Assembly: GCA_022508375.1 (NCBI GenBank)
Contig: JAFLVJ010000008.1
Coordinates: 1-64,000, forward strand
Length of the DNA: 64,000 bases
Reading direction: 5' to 3'
Source: Clostridiales bacterium
GTDB lineage: Bacteria > Bacillota > Clostridia > Christensenellales > CAG-314
This document shows, piece after piece, positions 57,777-64,000 of the stretch. The notes beneath the pieces were generated by a model that worked only from the letters and a program-made list of their open reading frames with translations, had not been told where the DNA came from and searched no databases. The position numbers and the translations under genes were made by a program. The first letter of the stretch is position 1; every line of letters begins with the position of its first letter.

Positions 57777-60503
57777 TTACGCAGCTTTTATCTTTTTGTT
57801 TCTGTTTTTGTACAGTTTGATAACGAATACAACAAGGAGAGCAGCTACCAGTGCGATACTGGAGATTACCGAGAACAGAAGTCCCAAGTCAACGTCGCTA
57901 GGTGTTTTTTCTGTAGTCGTGTCGTTGTTGTTGTCGTCAGGTTCTTCCTTTTCGGGGATGAGTTTCATTGCTTCCCACTCATCAGCGTCGGGTTGAACGT
58001 AATCGATTCCCCACGCTTCAAGCCAGCTCTTACCTTCGGTTGTGCTTTCCTTTTCGAGGAATTCACCGAAGTTTTCGCCGTACTTTTCGATGTTAGCCTT
58101 GGAAGAACTGCTGTAGAAACGGTTATCCGTCCAAACTACTTTGTAGTTAGTTTCGTAGTCGGGATTTTCGGCCTTTTCGTCATCGTCAGCCTCAACCATA
58201 GAGTAGGTTGCAAGCGTGCGCATTTCTACCATGTCGTAGTAGATTGTTCCGGTTTGTGTAACTGTACCGTCGATACTGCCGTTGAACAAAGCCAGGCTTG
58301 CGGTAACGGATTCGTTGCCTGTAACAATTACCATGTAGTAACGCGTCCAACCGTTGCCAAACGAATTGTAAGCGTAGCCGAGCAATCTTGCCGTGTCGTC
58401 GTTGAGGCTTTGAGCGCCGTTAACGGAAGTGATGATTCTTTCCGCTCTGTCGGTGATGGTGGTGTCCATATTCAACAGATAGATGAAGGGTTTAAGAGCC
58501 TCGTTCTCCGTCTTGTACATTACGGAAATAACGTAAGCTGTTTTAGCGGAAAGTGAAATATTTGACGAGTAGTAACCGTAGCTTGTAGCAACGTTGTTTT
58601 TGATTTGAAGAACATTCTTTTGCTCGTCGTCTAGCACGATGTCCTTGCTAGCGTGTTTAACGGGAGCTTCGAAGCCTTGGATTGTTCCGCTGCCTTCGAT
58701 TGAACTAGCCAATCTGTCAAGATCGGAAAGGTTGCCTTGACCGTCCTTGAAGATGGAGTTGTCTCCGCCGAAAGCGCCCGTCCAGTTGGAAGGTTGACGT
58801 CCCGAACTGTCAAGGGTGGAGAAACTACCGTTTGTAACGGTGGTGGAAGCGGACGTTCCGACAAGGTCAAGTTTCTTTACGTAGCTACCGCTAGATGCGG
58901 AGTTGTAATCGTTGTATGCAATATTTTCGTAAGCGGGACTTGTAACGTACATGCTACCGTTGGGTACAAGACCGAGATCTTGTTCTTCCTGATTGTAGCC
59001 GTCCTTGTTACCGAATACGAACAATACGCTGAGAGTCTCGGGGTTAGCGGACGGTTTGAGATAGATGTCGTATTTTACCCAACCGCAGTTTGCATCCTCT
59101 TCAATATCCTGACTTGTGGTGACAAGTGTCCAAGATGCGTTGTTCAAGTCTTCCCATTCGCCGTCAACTTGCTTTTGAACATAAACGCTTGCGTAAGCTG
59201 CCTTGTTCTTTTGTTCCACTCTTATCCAAAAGCTGAGGTGGTGGTGGTCCTTCAAGATAAGACTTGACTTAACGTCCTTAAGTTCGTCTGCGGTCAGTCT
59301 GAATGCAAGGTTGCCGCTTATTGGCGAGCCGTTATGCGAAAGTTTGTAAATGGTAAATCCGGTGTTTACGCCATCTTCATCAAGGAAGTCGTCACGGTCG
59401 GTAAAGGGCGACGAATCGTTTGCTGTAGAAGCGTACGCTTCGGAAGTCACATAAGTATCCTTAAACGTTACTTCGTTGTCAACTACGGTTTTGCTGTCGG
59501 TTACCAACTCAAGATACTTGGATTCGTCCGTGATATCCTCGTTTTCGATGATCTTGAACATGGTGCTGTCTTTTGCACCTTCGGCGTCAACAACCTTGCG
59601 GTAGTCGTTAGCTGTAACTGTTTCGTAAGTGATATCGTCAACAAACAGGATACCTTCGCCGGTGATGGGTTCGTCGGCGTTTTCAAGTTCGAGACCTTCT
59701 TCGCCGCTGTAAACGTTACCAATACCTATGCTTACGCGGATGTATTTAGTGCTGGCTTCACGGTTGAAGATGTAGAACTCCAACTTTTGCCAACCGCTTT
59801 CGTCCTTTTCATATTCGGAAGTAGAGTCGATTTCGAAGTCGTAAGCATACCAGTTGGTTTGCTTAGCGGAAACGGTGGACTTTTGAATCATTACCACTGC
59901 CTTGCTACCTTCCGCAAGTTGAGCGGTGTTGAGCCAAATGGTAATCTTCACCGACGCGCCACTGGATACCGACGCACTGTCTGACAAAATGCTGGCAACG
60001 GTGGGTTCGCCCTTGGTAGCAATCATGTATATATTGCTGTTGTCGTCATTGCCATCCTCAATACCCTTGTGTAGGCCGGGGTTTTTGATGGAAGTGATAC
60101 CTTCCGCCTTGAGGTCGTTAACAACGGTGTTCCAGTTGTTTTCGTCTTTGTCATCGTTGGACACATTGACGATACCCATTAGGGCCTTGTTGCTGTCGCT
60201 GATGGAATTGAAGTCGTGCGACGAACCGCTTGCTTTCTTGTAACCGTATCTCGTCCAGTTTTGAGCGGTCTTGGGGTAAGCAGTATCGTTCGAGCTGACG
60301 TATTCGAAGTCACCGTTACGGATAGACAACGAACTTGATCCTGAGCTAGAGCTGGATTCGTCATCGGGAGTCAACGCTGTCGGTTTCAAAATCAGAGCCA
60401 GCGCAACGGACAGTATGATAACTGCAACCACGACGATAGCGGCAATGATTATTGCCTTGCGTGTGTTCTCTGATAAGGGTTGTACTGTTTTGTTCTTGTT
60501 CAT
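57777..60503 (-). CDS. Large surface protein with two membrane anchors
   Basis: 908 residues. A short cytoplasmic head (MNKNKTVQPLSENTRK) is followed by an N-terminal membrane helix (about 16-40) and a Ser-rich spacer. Then come at least three jelly-roll-like, carbohydrate-binding-type modules (near 60-300, 330-540 and 545-755; units start NGDFEYV, NGSFSTLD and contain WQKLEFYI, WTRYYMVI). A Glu/Pro/Asn/Thr linker leads to a C-terminal membrane helix (about 875-895) and basic end. No enzyme motif. It probably displays binding modules outside the cell while being tethered at both ends. Single gene with its own terminator. Confidence 0.82.
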   Translation of the reverse strand: MNKNKTVQPLSENTRKAIIIAAIVVVAVIILSVALALILKPTALTPDDESSSSSGSSSLSIRNGDFEYVSSNDTAYPKTAQNWTRYGYKKASGSSHDFNSISDSNKALMGIVNVSNDDKDENNWNTVVNDLKAEGITSIKNPGLHKGIEDGNDDNSNIYMIATKGEPTVASILSDSASVSSGASVKITIWLNTAQLAEGSKAVVMIQKSTVSAKQTNWYAYDFEIDSTSEYEKDESGWQKLEFYIFNREASTKYIRVSIGIGNVYSGEEGLELENADEPITGEGILFVDDITYETVTANDYRKVVDAEGAKDSTMFKIIENEDITDESKYLELVTDSKTVVDNEVTFKDTYVTSEAYASTANDSSPFTDRDDFLDEDGVNTGFTIYKLSHNGSPISGNLAFRLTADELKDVKSSLILKDHHHLSFWIRVEQKNKAAYASVYVQKQVDGEWEDLNNASWTLVTTSQDIEEDANCGWVKYDIYLKPSANPETLSVLFVFGNKDGYNQEEQDLGLVPNGSMYVTSPAYENIAYNDYNSASSGSYVKKLDLVGTSASTTVTNGSFSTLDSSGRQPSNWTGAFGGDNSIFKDGQGNLSDLDRLASSIEGSGTIQGFEAPVKHASKDIVLDDEQKNVLQIKNNVATSYGYYSSNISLSAKTAYVISVMYKTENEALKPFIYLLNMDTTITDRAERIITSVNGAQSLNDDTARLLGYAYNSFGNGWTRYYMVIVTGNESVTASLALFNGSIDGTVTQTGTIYYDMVEMRTLATYSMVEADDDEKAENPDYETNYKVVWTDNRFYSSSSKANIEKYGENFGEFLEKESTTEGKSWLEAWGIDYVQPDADEWEAMKLIPEKEEPDDNNNDTTTEKTPSDVDLGLLFSVISSIALVAALLVVFVIKLYKNRNKKIKAA

Positions 60504-60636
60504 AGCTTTTTTGTTACCTTTTCTAAAGTTTTGTTCTTATTTGTATATATAAATACATACGTACACCTATTTTAATACAAACTAAAATAAAAATCAACAA
60601 AAAAAGGGTACTGAAAATAAATTAAGGAAAGAAAAA

Positions 60637-61002
60637 ATGAATCTGACGGCAAAAAGTAAATGGATACTACTGGGTTTTTCCGCTTTGGCAGGATTTATAA
60701 ACGGTTTTTTAGGTGGCGGTGGAGGTGTGCTGATAGTTGCTTTGCTGCTTGCAGTGGTCAAACTGCACCAAAAACACGCTCAGGCTACAGCACTTCTGGT
60801 GGTGTTGCCACTCACTATTGTCAGTGCAATAGTGTATCTTGTCAAGGGGAACGTCGATTGGATTCCCACTCTTTGGGCGACGCTAGGGGTTGTTGTCGGC
60901 GGAGTTGTCGGTGCTTTGCTGCTGTCCAAGCTTAAAGGTAACGTTGCAAAGATTATTTTTGCCGCGGTGCTTATAGCCGGCGGCATCAAAATGTTTTTTT
61001 GA
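60637..61002 (+). CDS. TauE/SafE permease, half-size (first)
   Basis: 121 residues with four membrane helices. The N-terminal FINGFLGGGGGVLIVALLL is the TauE/SafE signature in its first helices. Normal family members have about 250 residues and two such halves. Ribosome site AAGGAAAG. The gene ends inside dispersed repeat D. A second half-size member starts 230 bases on, so the two may form one transporter, for sulfite, sulfonates or another anion. Confidence 0.85.
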   Translation: MNLTAKSKWILLGFSALAGFINGFLGGGGGVLIVALLLAVVKLHQKHAQATALLVVLPLTIVSAIVYLVKGNVDWIPTLWATLGVVVGGVVGALLLSKLKGNVAKIIFAAVLIAGGIKMFF

Positions 61003-61122
61003 GACGGTGTAAGCGTCGCAATACTTTGTTGCACTTGCGTTTCGGCTCAGTCATGTACGCCTAGTACACTCCTGTCGCCTCATCCGCGTGCGCCTCGTCT
61101 TGCTCGCTTCTGCCGTCTCAAA
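60998..61122 (+). repeat. Dispersed 3'-end repeat, copy D
   Basis: 125 bp, left end TTTGAGACGG, right end CCGTCTCAAA (61113-61122), a perfect 10-bp terminal inverted repeat. Contains GCAATACTTTGTTGCACTTG and GCTCAGTCATGTACGCCTAG. Its first TGA is the stop codon of the permease gene. Confidence 0.85.
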
Positions 61123-61231
61123 ACCAGTGGAATATTAAGTTGGAGTAGCACAATTTTACCTTGTAAAGGGAAGTTGTCGCCGAGAAATGACTTATTGGAT
61201 TGTAAATAATAACGAAATTTAGGAGTAAATT

Positions 61232-61681
61232 ATGACTACGTTTTTACTGATACTATTTGGATTTCTCGCCGGTATAGTGGGCGGAATGGGCATGGGCGGA
61301 GGAACGGTACTCGTACCGTTGCTGTCATTCCTCGATATTCCGCAAAAGACGATACAGGCAATCAATTTGGTAAGCTTTTTGCCTATGTGTTGCGTTGCGC
61401 TTGTCTTTCACGCCAAAAACAAACTTGTTCAAACCAAGCACGTATTGTGGTTGATTGCGCCTGCGGTTGTCTTCGCCGTAGTGGGTGCGCTTGTGGCGGA
61501 CGCGGCGGATAACAAGGTTCTTAGACTGTGTTTTGCCTGCTTTTTGATTGCGGTAGGCGTGTGGCAACTGTTTGTCGCCATCAAGTTTATCGTCAATAAA
61601 AAACGCGGTCAAGTTGCCGATAGTAATCCTGCCGACACGGGTGTGTTGGTCCAAGATGAGCCTACTGATAGTGAGCAGTAG
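61232..61681 (+). CDS. TauE/SafE permease, half-size (second)
   Basis: 149 residues with four membrane helices and a polar C-terminal tail of about 30 residues. The GIVGGMGMGGGTVLVPLL motif near residues 14-31 matches the other half of TauE/SafE proteins. Ribosome site TAGGAG. It pairs with the previous gene, from which it is split by 229 bases containing a dispersed repeat. Confidence 0.85.
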   Translation: MTTFLLILFGFLAGIVGGMGMGGGTVLVPLLSFLDIPQKTIQAINLVSFLPMCCVALVFHAKNKLVQTKHVLWLIAPAVVFAVVGALVADAADNKVLRLCFACFLIAVGVWQLFVAIKFIVNKKRGQVADSNPADTGVLVQDEPTDSEQ

Positions 61682-61695
61682 GCTCTTTTCATATT

Positions 61696-61745
61696 ATTTG
61701 ACACTTCCATAATTATTTGACACTTTTTGCTAAATTTGTTAATAT
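61696..61745 (+). promoter_or_regulatory. Promoter of the exonuclease-hexokinase operon
   Basis: TTGACA at 61717-61722 and TAATAT at 61740-61745 with a 17-base spacer. The -10 ends seven bases before the ATG at 61753, predicting a leaderless mRNA. ATTATTTGACACTT occurs twice, 22 bases apart, the second copy containing the -35. Confidence 0.75.
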
Positions 61746-61752
61746 ATAGCCG

Positions 61753-62697
61753 ATGAAATATTTGGCTTTTGACATAGAGGCGGCAAACGGTTACATGCCA
61801 TCCAGCATATGCAGCATTGGTGTAGTCATTGCCGACGAACAATTCAATATTTTGAGCCGCGAAAACATCTGGATAAATCCCAAGACAAAGTATAATCTCA
61901 ACGGAACTCGCGCGAATGTGGGTATCGATCTTCATCTGGACAAGGAGCTACTGGACGCTTCGCCGGATTTCAAGGAGGTCTATCCCAAGATTTCGGCATT
62001 GCTTACCGACCCGCAATACGTAGTGTTGGGGCACGCTGTAGATAGTGACGTGCGTATGCTTAACAAGGCGTGTGAACGGTATCGATTACCATCTATCAAC
62101 TTCGAATTTATCTGTTCGCAACTGTTGTACAGACTGTACAAGGACGAAAAGGAAGTAAAGGGGCTAAGCAAAATCGCCGACGAACTGGGCGTAACGTTTT
62201 GTCAACACAACTCGGAAGAGGACGCCTACGTATCCATGCTTACGTTGAAGTATCTTGTTTCGGACAGTGGTTTGACGGTGGATCAACTGTTGGAAAAATA
62301 TCACGTGCGTAAGGGCACCAATCACAACTTTGCGCTGTTCCGTCCTGCGTCACTCACAGGCCAGGTATCCAAGAAAAAAATGACCCAAGTCGCGATTGAC
62401 AAGATAAAGGAGTACGTTACCACGGTAAAAAAGACAAGTGGCGAGTACAACAATATTGCGTTTTGTCTGGCGCGTTCGTTGGAGTTGTCCGACAGCACCG
62501 AGCTATACGCTGTGCTTAAATCCATTGTAAAAAGAGGCGGTCGCTACACGGCGAAGCTCTTTAAGGGCAACGTTTACGTACAGGTAAGCTCGCCGACAGA
62601 TCAGGACGTCATGCGTGAAAAGCGCGTTGCCGAACTGCACGAGCAGGGATTGCTTAGAGTAGTAACAATACAAGACGTATTAGAGGGAAAACTATGA
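61753..62697 (+). CDS. DEDDh 3'-5' exonuclease with a C-terminal BRCT-like domain
   Basis: 314 residues. Residues 1 to about 175 are a DnaQ/RNase T-type exonuclease: ExoI FDIEAANG (Asp7, Glu9), ExoII GHAVDSDVRML (near 99-109), ExoIII HNSEEDAYV (His and Asp spaced by four). About residues 225-300 (NIAFCLARSLELSD...GGRYTAKLFKGNVYVQV) fit a BRCT domain. This architecture occurs in bacterial DNA-repair and proofreading-type nucleases. There is no Shine-Dalgarno, and the gene directly follows its promoter. The stop overlaps the hexokinase start by four bases. Confidence 0.87.
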   Translation: MKYLAFDIEAANGYMPSSICSIGVVIADEQFNILSRENIWINPKTKYNLNGTRANVGIDLHLDKELLDASPDFKEVYPKISALLTDPQYVVLGHAVDSDVRMLNKACERYRLPSINFEFICSQLLYRLYKDEKEVKGLSKIADELGVTFCQHNSEEDAYVSMLTLKYLVSDSGLTVDQLLEKYHVRKGTNHNFALFRPASLTGQVSKKKMTQVAIDKIKEYVTTVKKTSGEYNNIAFCLARSLELSDSTELYAVLKSIVKRGGRYTAKLFKGNVYVQVSSPTDQDVMREKRVAELHEQGLLRVVTIQDVLEGKL

Positions 62698-63941
62698 CGG
62701 GAAAGGAATTTTTGTTGGCTCACGGCCAAAGCGCGGAAAACATAGATATTCAAAGTTCGCTACGTAACTTTTGGCAACAGATGCAACTGGGATTGGAAGG
62801 CAACGGCGGTATGCCAATGATACCGACTTATCTCATGAACATCGACCGCTCCAAGATAAAGCTCAACGAAAAGCACATTATTATCGACGCAGGCGGAACC
62901 AATTTCCGTTGTGCGCTAGGGTACTTCGACGATCAGGGGCAAGTAGTGATAGAACGTCAAAAAAAGACTATCATGCCCGCTTCCGACCGGTTGCTTACTA
63001 AGTCGGAGTTTTACGGTACGATTGCGTCAAATATTGCAAGACTGTTGCCCGCGGGTAAAAACGTCGGATTTTGCTTTTCCTATCAGGTAGATATGAACGC
63101 CGACCTTGACGGTAAGGTGGTTATGTTCAGCAAGGAAGTAAAGGCGCCTGAAGTTATCGGAACCCAAGTAGGCAAGGAAACGCTTTCCGCTTGCAAACAG
63201 TACGACAAGACGAAGCGCAAGATAGTTATCCTCAACGATACCGTTGCAACGTTACTTGGTGGATTGGCTTTGAACGACGAAAAGTTCGGCGCATATCTGG
63301 GATATATCTACGGCACGGGTACTAACGTTTGCTACATAGAGGACACTTCCAAGATAACCAAGGTTAACGGGCTCCCCGCAGGGAAAATGCTTATCAACAC
63401 CGAATGCGGCAACTTTGACGGATTTGCGCAGGGCGACTTCGACAAGATTACCATAGCCCGTACAGCCGTACCCGACAAGCAACTGTTTGAAAAGATGACC
63501 AGCGGCAAGTATCTTGCGGATATCATTTACGAAGCGCTAAGCGTAGCGGAAAGAAACGGACTTTTCGCCGGCAAGACAGATATTGTTCCGTTCACTCTCA
63601 AGGACGTATCCACCTTCTTGACGGATAATAACTTCTGCGGTCTGTTTGAGGACGAGCAGGATATGCAATTTGTAAGAGAAATTTGTGTAGAACTTATCCG
63701 CCGCTCGGCAAAGATGGGCGCTATTGTAAATTCGGCTTTGGCGATAGCTTCCTGCCAAGACAAATCTCTCCCCGTTGCTATAGTTGCGGAAGGTACAACC
63801 TTTAACAAGTTGCCACATTACCGCGAGTTCTTTGAACAGTATCTGACGGAAATTTTGGGAGCTTGGGGGCTAAAATACAAGATTTTGCAAGGCGAAGATC
63901 TTAATATGGTCGGCACACTTATGGCGACGATGGTGCTGTGA
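62694..63941 (+). CDS. Hexokinase of eukaryotic type
   Basis: Phosphorylates glucose or another hexose with ATP. 415 residues, the size of a single eukaryotic-type hexokinase unit, larger than bacterial ROK or Glk glucokinases. Phosphate-1 loop IDAGGTNFRCALG (about 65-77), substrate site FSYQVDM, the catalytic Asp in LNDTVATLLGG (about 182-192) and GYIYGTGTNVCYI (about 203-215). The NTECGNFDGF block matches the hexokinase NIEWGAF-type motif. Second gene of an operon with the exonuclease, an odd pairing. The stop lies in dispersed repeat E. Confidence 0.9.
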   Translation: MTGKEFLLAHGQSAENIDIQSSLRNFWQQMQLGLEGNGGMPMIPTYLMNIDRSKIKLNEKHIIIDAGGTNFRCALGYFDDQGQVVIERQKKTIMPASDRLLTKSEFYGTIASNIARLLPAGKNVGFCFSYQVDMNADLDGKVVMFSKEVKAPEVIGTQVGKETLSACKQYDKTKRKIVILNDTVATLLGGLALNDEKFGAYLGYIYGTGTNVCYIEDTSKITKVNGLPAGKMLINTECGNFDGFAQGDFDKITIARTAVPDKQLFEKMTSGKYLADIIYEALSVAERNGLFAGKTDIVPFTLKDVSTFLTDNNFCGLFEDEQDMQFVREICVELIRRSAKMGAIVNSALAIASCQDKSLPVAIVAEGTTFNKLPHYREFFEQYLTEILGAWGLKYKILQGEDLNMVGTLMATMVL

Positions 63942-64000
63942 GCGGCTATATGCATCGGTATGCTTTGTTGTACTTGCGTTTGCGCCTACCTCGCATCTAC
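63939..64000 (+). repeat. Dispersed 3'-end repeat, copy E (cut by window end)
   Basis: Begins TGAGCGGCTATATGC at the hexokinase stop codon and contains GGTATGCTTTGTTGTACTTG. It seems to lack the middle palindrome and reaches the window edge. Confidence 0.6.

Overview
The window reads as chromosomal DNA of an endospore-forming member of the Bacillota (class Clostridia), probably an uncultured gut-type lineage. Three things point there. Sporulation and germination genes are spread along it (yabP, yabQ, a divIC-like gene, veg, a SPOCS/LysM coat protein, spoIIR, sleB, ypeB, spoIIID). There is a Clostridium-type reverse rubrerythrin. Many large surface lipoproteins carry Listeria-Bacteroides, Ig-like and BspA-type repeats. 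Base composition is moderate to low G+C and the standard code is used. I did not resolve genus.

Layout. 1-3.3 kb: the start of a methyltransferase gene, a small gene, tRNA-Ser(GCT), a decayed tRNA-like stretch, tRNA-Ala(CGC) and two hypothetical genes separated by tRNA-end-like scars. 3.3-7.0 kb: an araB-araD-araA operon for L-arabinose with a promoter and a candidate operator. 7.1-16.8 kb: two very large divergent surface lipoproteins. 16.9-21.8 kb: a sugar O-acetyltransferase, a broken HTH gene, serS, cysS, yabP, yabQ and divIC. 21.8-30.5 kb: a PlsC-like acyltransferase, an acidic zinc-ribbon protein, veg, the SPOCS/LysM gene, ispE, spoIIR and sleB-ypeB. 30.5-41.9 kb: pepF, an MFS transporter with a possible pseudoknot leader, tex, a Cys/His-repeat lipoprotein, glyS, a DUF2804 gene and spoIIID. 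42.0-47.8 kb: rubredoxin, then a reverse rubrerythrin gene whose 3' end has been replaced by a 5-kb integrative element. 48.1-52.4 kb: a patatin-like lipase and two ComEC-type metallo-beta-lactamase surface paralogues. 52.5-57.6 kb: a shikimate cluster aroC-aroB-aroA/aroE fusion-aroQ-aroK. 57.8-64 kb: a 908-residue surface protein, two half-size TauE/SafE permeases, a DEDDh exonuclease and a eukaryote-type hexokinase.

How the genes work together. araBDA converts L-arabinose to xylulose 5-phosphate. The aro cluster supplies every step from DAHP to chorismate in five genes. The spore genes cover forespore signalling (spoIIR), mother-cell regulation (spoIIID), coat assembly and cortex lysis.

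The most unusual signals are: (i) the element inserted in the rubrerythrin gene, which carries a replacement 3' end and leaves the old end about 5 kb away; (ii) inside it, a candidate structured RNA with its own promoter and terminator, plus two 21-22-residue membrane microproteins; (iii) a roughly 125-bp dispersed repeat with inverted ends that starts exactly at the stop codons of genes; (iv) an AroA-AroE fusion; (v) three genes whose -10 box lies 6-7 nt from the start codon, predicting leaderless mRNAs; (vi) a possible H-type pseudoknot at the ribosome-binding site of a transporter gene.
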